Assembly: GCA_963797175.1 (NCBI GenBank)
Contig: CAWCOL010000009.1
Coordinates: forward strand, 806,001-870,000
DNA length: 64,000 nucleotides
Reading direction: 5' to 3'
Source of the DNA: DATLLN01 sp963797175
Lineage (GTDB): Bacteria; Actinomycetota; Thermoleophilia; Gaiellales; JAICJC01
Part shown: piece by piece, positions 57,823 through 64,000 of the stretch
How the letters are laid out: every line of letters begins with the position of its first letter
How positions within the stretch are numbered: position 1 is the stretch's first letter
The notes under the pieces: generated by a model
What the model was told of the DNA's origin: nothing
Database searches by the model: none
What the model saw: only the letters and a program-made list of their open reading frames with translations
Made by a program: the position numbers and the translations under genes

Positions 57823-58748
57823 AGGATGCGCGCACCCAGCGCGGAGAGCGCCAGCTCGACGGCGAGGCTGCCGGTGGCGTTGCGGTCGTCCAGCACGGGG
57901 TTGACCTCGACCAGCTCGAGCGACGTCATCAGGTGGCTGGCGGCGAGCATCTCCATCGCCAGGTGCGCCTCGCGGTAGGTGATGCCGCCGCGTACCGGCG
58001 TGCCGACCCCCGGTGCCTGGTCGGGATCGAGCACGTCCATGTCCAGCGAGACGTGCAGGAAGGGGCCGCCGGCGGCCAGCTCGATCGCCCGCTCCATCAC
58101 GGCCCGCATGCCCAGCCGGTCGATGTCGGCGATCGTGAACACGTGCACGCCGACGCGCCGCAGCTCCGTGCGCTCGCCGCGGTCGACGCTGCGAATGCCG
58201 ACCAGCACCGTGCGGGCGTCGTCCGCCATCGGCACCGGCCACGGCAGGTCCTCGAAGCGAGGATCCCCGGTCAGCCCCAGCGCGACCGCCAGCGGCATGC
58301 CGTGGACGTTGCCGCTGGGCGAGCTGGACGGCGAGTTGATGTCGGTGTGCGCGTCCAGCCAGATGACGCCGCCGGGCCCGTCGCCGGCGCGGGCGAGGCC
58401 GCCCAGCGTGCCGATCGCGATCGAGTGGTCGCCGCCCAGCACCAGCGGCATCTCGCCGTCGGACACCACCTCGGCGACGTGATCGGCGAGGTCCTCGCAG
58501 GTGCGCCGGATCGCCGACCAGTAGCGCGCCGTGATGTCGCCCTCGTCCAGCGCCTCGACCATCCCGGTGCTGATGTTGCCGTGGTCGTGCACGGGATAGC
58601 CGAGCGCGGCGATCCGCTCGCCCAGCAGCGCGTAGCGGATGGCCGACGGCCCCATGTCCACGCCGCGGCGCCCGGAGCCGAGGTCGAGGGCGGCACCGAT
58701 CACGCCGACGGGGCGGAGCTCGGCGGGTTCGGAGAGGCGCCGGTTCAT
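57819..58748 (-). CDS. Arginase/agmatinase-family ureohydrolase
   Basis: 309 residues. The di-manganese motifs are GGDHSIAIG, WLDAHTDIN and SLDMDVLDPDQAPGVGTP. The N-terminal GAALDLGSGRRGVDMGPSAIR resembles arginase (RocF) more than agmatinase. It hydrolyses arginine to ornithine and urea if the assignment is right; no other arginine genes are nearby. Confidence 0.92.
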   Translation of the reverse strand: MNRRLSEPAELRPVGVIGAALDLGSGRRGVDMGPSAIRYALLGERIAALGYPVHDHGNISTGMVEALDEGDITARYWSAIRRTCEDLADHVAEVVSDGEMPLVLGGDHSIAIGTLGGLARAGDGPGGVIWLDAHTDINSPSSSPSGNVHGMPLAVALGLTGDPRFEDLPWPVPMADDARTVLVGIRSVDRGERTELRRVGVHVFTIADIDRLGMRAVMERAIELAAGGPFLHVSLDMDVLDPDQAPGVGTPVRGGITYREAHLAMEMLAASHLMTSLELVEVNPVLDDRNATGSLAVELALSALGARIL

Positions 58749-58820
58749 CGGCCGCGAACACTACCGACGCGGCGGCGGGCGCGTCCACCGGCGGCATCAC
58801 GGGGGCCTCGGAGATACCGC

Positions 58821-58847
58821 TAAAGGGTTAGGGGGAAACGCCGATAA
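58821..58847 (+). promoter_or_regulatory. Sigma-28 (FliA/SigD)-type promoter
   Basis: TAAAGGGT (58821-58828), an 11-nt spacer and GCCGATAA (58840-58847) match the motility sigma consensus TAAAGTTT-N11-GCCGATAA at 14 of 16 positions, including the entire -10 box. It lies 83 bp upstream of the DivIVA-motif gene. A 12-bp inverted repeat (58831-58842 with 58870-58881, one mismatch) overlaps the spacer and -10 box and may be an operator. Confidence 0.7.
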
Positions 58848-58929
58848 GGCTACTGCCGTCGACCGTGGCGGCGTTCCCCCCAAGCCGTCACGGCGCCGAA
58901 CCTTTCGCCCCCAGGAGGCCCCACACATC

Positions 58930-59979
58930 ATGGTCGATCCGGCGAGCATCCGAAACGCATCCTTCTCGCTCACGCCGACCGGGTACAACCCTGAGGAGGT
59001 CGACCGCTTCCTTGGTGACCTGGCCGACGACCTCCGGGGCGCAGACCCCGGAGACATCCGCAACGCCTCGTTCTCCCTGACCCCGACGGGCTACAACCCG
59101 GAGGAGGTCGACGAGTACCTGGCCGCCGTCGCCGACGCGCTGGCCGACGAGTTCGGCTCGTCCGCGCCCGCCGCCGTCGACGAGACGCCGGCCGAGCCCG
59201 TGGCCGAGCAGGAGCAGGACGACGAGAGCGATCACGAGGCCGAGACCGAGGCCGACGAGCCCGAGGCCGAGGAGTTCGCCTCCGAGCACGACGACGCCGA
59301 GTTCCCGGTCGAGGCCGAGGTCGACGTTGAGGCCGAGGTCGAGGCCGAGCCCGCCGAGCACGAGCACCCGGTCGTCTCGACCTGGTCGGTCGAGGACGCG
59401 CCCGTCGCGGTGCTGCCGGAGCCCCGGTTCGCCGAGCGCTCCGCCGGTGACCTGGACGGCCTCGCCGCCGCCGTGGAGACCGCCATCGGCGCGCTCCAGG
59501 GGCTGCTGGACGGCGAACTGCGCCGCGTGCGCGACGCCAGCCGGCTCGAGGTCGACGAGATCCTGGCCGAGCGCCAGCGGCTGATCGAGGAGGCCGCGGA
59601 GGCGGGCGAGCAGCACCTCGAGCAGGTGCAGGCGCACGCCGAGCGGATCGTCGAGGAGGCCGGGCGCGAGCGCGACCAGCATCGTGTCCGCTTCGAGACC
59701 GAGCTCCAGCAGGAGCGCGTGCGGCTCGAGCAGTCGTTCGCCGACCGCGAAGCGCAGGCCGAGGCCCGCGCTGCCGAGATCCTCTCGGACGCCGAGGGCA
59801 AGCGGCGCGAGGCCGAGGAGCTGCTGGCCGGCGCGTCGCAGGCCCAGGCGCAGATGCTGGCCTCGTTCGAGCAGGCCCGCACCGCGCTGCTGGGAGCGAC
59901 CGCCCCCACCGTCACCGTGCATGTGATCGAGGACGAGGACGGGCGCGAGCAGGATGAGCAGGACGCAGCCGCAGCTTGA
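58930..59979 (+). CDS. DivIVA-motif coiled-coil protein with a tandem N-terminal repeat
   Basis: 349 residues. Residues 7-25 and 43-61 are two identical 19-residue copies of a DivIVA-type membrane-targeting motif (IRNASFSL then GYNPEEVD), 36 residues apart. A long acidic Glu/Ala linker follows (about 80-150), then a coiled coil (about 170-330) rich in Glu, Arg and Gln. Such proteins mark cell poles or division sites. ATG 58930 follows AGGAGG by 11 nt. Controlled by the sigma-28-type promoter upstream; coupled with the HD-GYP gene. Confidence 0.85.
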   Translation: MVDPASIRNASFSLTPTGYNPEEVDRFLGDLADDLRGADPGDIRNASFSLTPTGYNPEEVDEYLAAVADALADEFGSSAPAAVDETPAEPVAEQEQDDESDHEAETEADEPEAEEFASEHDDAEFPVEAEVDVEAEVEAEPAEHEHPVVSTWSVEDAPVAVLPEPRFAERSAGDLDGLAAAVETAIGALQGLLDGELRRVRDASRLEVDEILAERQRLIEEAAEAGEQHLEQVQAHAERIVEEAGRERDQHRVRFETELQQERVRLEQSFADREAQAEARAAEILSDAEGKRREAEELLAGASQAQAQMLASFEQARTALLGATAPTVTVHVIEDEDGREQDEQDAAAA

Positions 59980-60964
59980 CGCCCCGGTGGCGCCGTTTCG
60001 CCTCGTCGACCACACGGGCGGCGAGGCGATCGCCATCGACCACCTGGTGAACGGCGGTCCGGCGGTGCTGGCCGTGCTCGACTCGGCGCCCGCGGAGGAT
60101 CCCCGTAGCGCGATGCTGCGCGAGCTGGGCGATCTGATGCGCGGCTCCGCCAGCGAGCTGGTGCTGGTGTCGCCGCCGAGCTCTCCGCTGGGCCGCGCCC
60201 TGGCCGGCGACGTCGGCCGCTGGTTGACCGATCCTCGCGGCGAGGCCGGCGGCGCGCTGGGCCTGGCCGAGCGCCGCAAGCTGCGCAGCCCGCGCCGCCA
60301 TGACGGGCTGTTCGTCGTCGATCGCGAGCGGATCCTGCGGTTCAGCTTCGTGGCCCGCGAGGAGGGCCAGTGGATCCCGGCCTCGTTCGTCGCCTCCCGT
60401 CTGAGCCGGCTCGCGGCCTCGTCGGAGTCCGCCGTCGCGGCCCGCAAGCAGGCCACTGCGCTGGCGGCCGAGCAGGACGAGGTCGAGCAGCTCGCGCGGG
60501 CGATCGGCAGCGCGATGGGCATGGCCGGCACCGAGCTGACGCAGCTCGCCACCGCCTGCCGCTTCCGCGACCTGGGCATGGCCGCGATCCCCGACGAGAT
60601 CATCGCCAAGAGCGAGCCGCTGACCGACGAGGAGTGGGACGTGGTGCGCACGCACCCGGAGCGCTCGGCCGAGATGCTGGGTCCCAGCCCGCTGTTCGCC
60701 AAGGTGCGGGAGATGGTGCGCGCCACCCACGAGCACATGGACGGCACCGGCTACCCGGACGGGCTGGCCGGCGAGGCGATCCCGCTGGGCGCCCGCATCA
60801 TCCTGCTGGCCGAGTCCTACGTCGCGCTGCGGCGCCGCCCCGGCGTCACCGACGCGGTCGCCGAGCTGCGCGAGGGGTCGGGCACGATGTTCGACCCGCG
60901 CGTGATGGACGTGCTGGCCTCGGTGGCCGGCAGCAGCGGCGCCGCCGTGCCGTCACGCGGCTGA
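59954..60964 (+). CDS. Degenerate HD-GYP protein with N-terminal thioredoxin-like domain
   Basis: 336 residues from ATG 59954, overlapping the DivIVA-motif gene by 26 bp. Residues 1-140 look like a peroxiredoxin/thioredoxin fold without catalytic cysteines (APVAPFRLVDHTGGEAI, VLAVLDSAP). Residues 175-320 are an HD-GYP domain: GMAAIPDEII, THEHMDGTGYPDGL and IPLGARIIL are recognisable, but the HD pair reads RD (FRDLGMA) and the later ADxxDA reads AESYVA. Metal binding and phosphodiesterase activity are doubtful; c-di-GMP sensing or protein binding is likelier. Confidence 0.78.
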   Translation: MSRTQPQLDAPVAPFRLVDHTGGEAIAIDHLVNGGPAVLAVLDSAPAEDPRSAMLRELGDLMRGSASELVLVSPPSSPLGRALAGDVGRWLTDPRGEAGGALGLAERRKLRSPRRHDGLFVVDRERILRFSFVAREEGQWIPASFVASRLSRLAASSESAVAARKQATALAAEQDEVEQLARAIGSAMGMAGTELTQLATACRFRDLGMAAIPDEIIAKSEPLTDEEWDVVRTHPERSAEMLGPSPLFAKVREMVRATHEHMDGTGYPDGLAGEAIPLGARIILLAESYVALRRRPGVTDAVAELREGSGTMFDPRVMDVLASVAGSSGAAVPSRG

Positions 60965-60970
60965 GCTTCC

Positions 60971-61348
60971 TCAGCTCCCGGCGACGCTGGAGACGTACGC
61001 GGCGACGTCCGCGATCTGCTGATCGGACAGCTTGCCCTTGAACGAGGGCATCGCGCCGCCGCCGTTGTCCACCTGGTTCTGGACGGTTGCGAAATCCGGC
61101 TTGAGGTCGTCAAGGTTCGGGCCGACCGTGCCGGTCGAGCCGGCGTCGGCCAGCGTATGGCAGCCGGCGCAGGATGGATCGGCGGTCTTGGTGAAGACGA
61201 TCTTGCCCGCCGCGGCGTCACCGGACGTCGGCGTGGCGCCTCCTCCCGCGGTTCCTGCCGGCGACGAGCCCGACGATCCACCGCCTCCGCAGCCCGCCGC
61301 AACGGCGAGAACGAGGACGGGGATGGCGAGGGCACGACGGCGGGGCAT
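60971..61348 (-). CDS. Cytochrome c lipoprotein
   Basis: 125 residues. Lipobox VAAGCGG at the end of the signal sequence, a Gly/Ser/Thr linker (about residues 22-45), then class I cytochrome c with CAGCH and a methionine ligand in GAMPSFKGKLS. It sits outside the membrane and may carry electrons to a terminal oxidase. ATG 61348 has a GGGAGA upstream. It converges with the HD-GYP gene. Confidence 0.88.
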   Translation of the reverse strand: MPRRRALAIPVLVLAVAAGCGGGGSSGSSPAGTAGGGATPTSGDAAAGKIVFTKTADPSCAGCHTLADAGSTGTVGPNLDDLKPDFATVQNQVDNGGGAMPSFKGKLSDQQIADVAAYVSSVAGS

Positions 61349-61395
61349 GGGGGTGTCTCCCTTGACGTGTTCTTGACTTGCGGTGGGCGAGATCG

Positions 61396-61401
61396 TACCC
61401 T
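61396..61401 (+). promoter_or_regulatory. -10 box TACCCT of a possibly leaderless transcript
   Basis: TACCCT lies 8 nt upstream of ATG 61410, in the 61-bp divergent gap with the cytochrome gene. Confidence 0.4.
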
Positions 61402-61409
61402 GTCCCGCC

Positions 61410-62564
61410 ATGCGGCTCCGAAAACCTGCACGCTCCGTGCTGCTCGGCGCTCGCCGCGCTGGCTCCATCGGCATTGCACTCATGCTTGCATGCGCGGTGC
61501 TGGTCGGCTCAGCGCTGGCCGCGCCGACCTCCGACAAGCCGGATCTCGTCGCCGAGCTGCCCACCAACACGCCGCTCGCCGTCTCCACCTACGTCGACCG
61601 GTACGCGAAGCCGGGCACCGTGCTGTACCGCTTCCCGGCCGTGATCCGCAACATCGGCGGCGCGATGGACCTCTACATGCAGGGCGGGCACGCCTTCCAG
61701 GCCATCCACGCGGGCGGCACGCCCAGCGTGAAGCCGGATCCGAACCGGGCCCCGACCGGCGCCGGCGTCACCATCGAGGATCGCTCAGCCCGCGGCGCGT
61801 CGTTCATCTACTCGAACAAGACCGGTCACAACCACTGGCATTTCCAGCAGGCCGCAGAGTACGCACTGCTGTTGCCGGGCGGCGGCCAGCGGCTGGCCGG
61901 CAAGGTCGGGTTCTGCATGTATGACAGCTGGGCCGTCGAGTCGGGCGGCGCGAAGAGCTACTACGCGCCCGGCGTGACCGGCGGCGGCCCGCACAGCTGG
62001 TGCGCGTCGCACGCGCCCGGCGCGACGTTCACGCGCGAGGGCATCTCGCCGCGGTTCGGCGACCTTTACGCCGCGCAGTCGGCCGACCAGTGGGTCGACA
62101 TCGGCGGTCTGAAGCCCGGGCCGTACACGATCAGGGCGATCGTGAACCCGCACGGCTACATCGACGAGAGCAACCCGGGCAACAACACGGTCACTGCCGT
62201 GCGCACGATCCCGGGCACGATCGCCCACGACCTGACCCGGAGCGTCAGCGGCGGGACCAGCTTCTCGATCAGCGGCGAGCTGGTGGCGGCGGACGTGCCC
62301 GCCGCCAAGAACCAGCCCGGCTGCGCGTTCCGGACGAACCGCAGCTGCTACACGTTCGCGAGCCAGAACGGCCCGCTGACCTTCGCGATCGCGACGAAGC
62401 CGGCGCACGGCTCGGCCACGATCGTCTCCCACTCCGGGCTCCAGGCGACCGTCAAGTACACGCCGAACGGCGGCTACCACGGCCCCGACTCGTTCACGTT
62501 CCGCGTGACCGACGTGCGCGGGCTGGTCAGCCTGCCCGCCACGGTCAAGCTGACCGTCAGCTGA
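61410..62564 (+). CDS. Secreted lysyl-oxidase-like protein with C-terminal cadherin-like domain
   Basis: 384 residues. Signal peptide to about residue 38 (ALMLACAVLVGSALA). Central domain: GHNHWHF carries the His-x-His-x-His copper site of lysyl oxidases, and GISPRFGDLYAAQSADQWVDIGGL plus DESNPGNN match the bacterial LOX-like family. The last 90 residues (FAIATKPAHGSATI, YTPNGGYHGPDSFTFRVTD) form a cadherin/VCBS-type beta-sandwich. A cuproenzyme acting on wall or secreted protein amines is plausible. It diverges from the cytochrome c gene. Confidence 0.78.
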   Translation: MRLRKPARSVLLGARRAGSIGIALMLACAVLVGSALAAPTSDKPDLVAELPTNTPLAVSTYVDRYAKPGTVLYRFPAVIRNIGGAMDLYMQGGHAFQAIHAGGTPSVKPDPNRAPTGAGVTIEDRSARGASFIYSNKTGHNHWHFQQAAEYALLLPGGGQRLAGKVGFCMYDSWAVESGGAKSYYAPGVTGGGPHSWCASHAPGATFTREGISPRFGDLYAAQSADQWVDIGGLKPGPYTIRAIVNPHGYIDESNPGNNTVTAVRTIPGTIAHDLTRSVSGGTSFSISGELVAADVPAAKNQPGCAFRTNRSCYTFASQNGPLTFAIATKPAHGSATIVSHSGLQATVKYTPNGGYHGPDSFTFRVTDVRGLVSLPATVKLTVS

Positions 62565-62629
62565 CGGCTCCCCACATTCGCCCCGAAGTCATGGTTCCGT
62601 GCCGGCCTCGTCACGGATCTCGACCATGA

Positions 62630-62815
62630 GCCGTGATCGGGGTCTGGCACGGTGCCAGACCCCGTGCCGGACACCGCTGAGAGCCCCATGGTTGAGCCGA
62701 TCTCGGCCGGGCGGAAGCGTCACGCCTTCCACAACGGACCGTCACGGAACCCCGGATCGGCCGTGATCGGGGCCCGGTACCGTGCCAGACCCGGTGCCGG
62801 ACACCGATCGGAGCG
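62630..62815. repeat. Dispersed intergenic repeat cluster C
   Basis: The 264-bp gap holds two related inverted repeats. The first is a near-perfect 12-bp stem, GGGGTCTGGCAC facing GTGCCAGACCCC (62639-62663). The second (62770-62795) is a degraded copy. The GTCTGRC.CC core is shared with clusters A and B but the flanks differ. Confidence 0.65.
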
Positions 62816-62816
62816 G

Positions 62817-62822
62817 TACCGT
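62817..62822 (+). promoter_or_regulatory. -10 box TACCGT
   Basis: TACCGT lies 6 nt upstream of ATG 62829, suggesting a leaderless message. Confidence 0.4.
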
Positions 62823-62828
62823 CCGCGC

Positions 62829-63677
62829 ATGGCAGCCGATGACGATGGGGACGCCCTCTACGGCCTGGAGCTGAGCGAGTTCACGCCAGCCCGCACCGAG
62901 CTGGTGACGCGGCTCAAGGCGGAGGGCGAGCGCGAGCGGGCGGCAGAGGTCGGGAAGCTGCGCAAGCCGACCGTGGCGGCGTGGGTCGTGAACCGCACCG
63001 CGCGCGACGCCCCGGACGAGATGGCCGCGCTGCTGGACGAGGGCAGTGCGCTCCGCGAGGTGCAGCTGGGCGGCGGCTCGGCGGCCGACGTGCGGGCGGC
63101 GACCGAGGCCGAGCAGGAGGCCCTGCGCACGGTGATGGCGGCCGCGGGCAAGGTGGCGAAGGCCGCGGACGCCGGCGGCGACACCCTCCAGCGCGTGCAC
63201 GACACGCTGCACGCGGCGGCGCTCGATCCCGAGCTGGGCGAGCTGGTGCGCCGCGGCGTGCTCGTGCGCGAGCAGCAGTCGGCGGGCGGCTTCCTGCTGG
63301 GAGGCCTCGCGCCCGCCCCGGCGAGGCCGGCTGCGAAGGCGGCCAGGTCGAAGGCCGCTGCGAAACCGAAAGGGCGCGCGAAGCCCGAGCCGAAGGAGCC
63401 GCAGCCGACCCCGGCAGCGGTCAAGCGGCTGGAGCGCGCGCAGGCTGCGGCCGGCGCCGCGCAGGAGATGCTCACCGATGCCGAGCAGGAGGCGGGCGCC
63501 GCCGAGGACGAGCTGACGCAGGCGGAGGCGGCGCTGGCCGAGGCGCGCACAGCGCTCGGCGCAGCCGAGCGGCAGGTCGAGCGCGCCGAGCGGCAGGTAG
63601 CGCGAACGCGCACCAATGCCGATCGCGCCGGCGAGCGGGCCGCCAAGGCGCAGGCGGCGCTGGACGCGCTCGCCTGA
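62829..63677 (+). CDS. Coiled-coil hypothetical protein (actinobacterial type)
   Basis: 282 residues. The N-terminal third has FTPARTELVTRLKAEGERERAAEVGKLRKPTVAAWVVN, a motif I associate with a widespread actinobacterial family of unknown function. A lysine/alanine/proline-rich linker (about 165-195) follows, then a strong coiled coil (Ala, Glu, Arg, Gln). No membrane span or catalytic motif. It may be a nucleic-acid or structural protein. It ends back-to-back with the next gene at TGATCA. Confidence 0.7.
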   Translation: MAADDDGDALYGLELSEFTPARTELVTRLKAEGERERAAEVGKLRKPTVAAWVVNRTARDAPDEMAALLDEGSALREVQLGGGSAADVRAATEAEQEALRTVMAAAGKVAKAADAGGDTLQRVHDTLHAAALDPELGELVRRGVLVREQQSAGGFLLGGLAPAPARPAAKAARSKAAAKPKGRAKPEPKEPQPTPAAVKRLERAQAAAGAAQEMLTDAEQEAGAAEDELTQAEAALAEARTALGAAERQVERAERQVARTRTNADRAGERAAKAQAALDALA

Positions 63678-64000
63678 TCAGCCGGCGATCGGCCGGCCGA
63701 CGACGAGCGGGTCTCGCAGGGCCGGCGGCAGGTCGGCGTAGGCGGCATCCGGGGCCGCTCCGAGCGCGTCCAGCGCCTTGCTGAAGAAACAGCGCGCCGC
63801 GGCGGCGAGCACGACGTCGATGATCTCGGCATCGGTCAGCCCGAGGCCGCGCAGCCGGTCGATGTCGGCCTGGGTGACGGACGTCGCGTCGTCCACCACC
63901 TTCTCGGCCAGCTCCATCACCGCGCGATCGGCCTCGTCCAGCCCGTCCGGCAGCCTCGCCACGTCCTCGGCGGCGAAGAAGCGGTCGGCGAGCACCTTGC
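63678..64000 (-). CDS. AhpD-fold (carboxymuconolactone-decarboxylase-like) protein, 5' end outside window
   Basis: About 107 residues of the C-terminal part; the frame is open to the window end, so GTG 63995 is probably internal. LRGLGLTDAEIIDVVLAAAARCFFSKALDALG matches the helical core of AhpD-like / peroxidase-related proteins. The usual CxxC or CxxxH pair is not seen in this part: only one cysteine (ARCF) is present. Function unknown. Confidence 0.65.
   Translation of the reverse strand, partial: KVLADRFFAAEDVARLPDGLDEADRAVMELAEKVVDDATSVTQADIDRLRGLGLTDAEIIDVVLAAAARCFFSKALDALGAAPDAAYADLPPALRDPLVVGRPIAG

Overview
The window is about 72% GC with strong third-position GC bias. Its gene content (CIRCE-controlled groESL, a complete nuoA-N operon, frequent GTG/TTG starts, GTGA/ATGA gene overlaps and many apparently leaderless genes) points to a high-GC actinobacterial lineage, most likely class Thermoleophilia (Solirubrobacterales/Gaiellales-like). 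This is inference from families and style; there is no rRNA or tRNA in the window. I saw no prophage, insertion sequence or CRISPR array.

Layout. 0-4 kb: the tail of an M20 peptidase, then envelope-glycan genes (a GT39-type membrane glycosyltransferase diverging from a PAP2 protein plus a PIG-V-like mannosyltransferase). 4-11.5 kb: a membrane diguanylate cyclase converging on groS-groL, which has two perfect CIRCE operators, then an MFS transporter, NUDIX, ASCH and beta-lactamase-fold proteins, and a degenerate GGDEF protein with a zinc ribbon. 11.5-17.3 kb: a 2-oxoacid dehydrogenase (E1 alpha, E1 beta, E2) with its lipoylation genes lipB and lipA and a cupin. A 166-nt imperfect palindrome lies between the E1 genes. 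17.3-29.8 kb: an alpha/beta hydrolase without a nucleophile, an ABC exporter, MFS, fumC with a glutamine amidotransferase, an SGNH/MBOAT acyl-transfer pair, a PadR/membrane-protein pair, mug and erpA. 29.9-44.2 kb: complex I, nuoA to nuoN in canonical order, with an unannotated 49-codon gene between nuoF and nuoG. 44.2-58.7 kb: L,D-transpeptidase, metallo-beta-lactamase/DUF1028, Mrp, inositol phosphatase, DUF1015, a YhaM-like HD protein, a YchF-like protein, PAP2, methylmalonyl-CoA epimerase, a one-membrane-span FtsH, DUF1385, rarA and arginase. 58.8-64 kb: a DivIVA-motif protein and a degenerate HD-GYP protein behind a sigma-28 (FliA)-type promoter, then a cytochrome c lipoprotein, a secreted lysyl-oxidase-like protein, a coiled-coil protein and an AhpD-fold protein.

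How the genes work together. Central metabolism dominates: the 2-oxoacid dehydrogenase and its lipoylation enzymes feed acetyl- or acyl-CoA to a cycle represented by fumarase, and complex I oxidises the NADH; erpA next to nuoA fits iron-sulfur supply to complex I. A second theme is cyclic-di-GMP signalling: one apparently competent cyclase, one degenerate GGDEF and one degenerate HD-GYP.

Sequence quality. Many genes are split by a single indel. In 11 of 13 single-indel genes the net change is +1. nuoM, nuoN and the L,D-transpeptidase (41.8-44.9 kb) carry many indels each. I annotate these as whole genes with the break marked. Error in the underlying sequence is the simplest explanation, but cannot be proven from this window alone.
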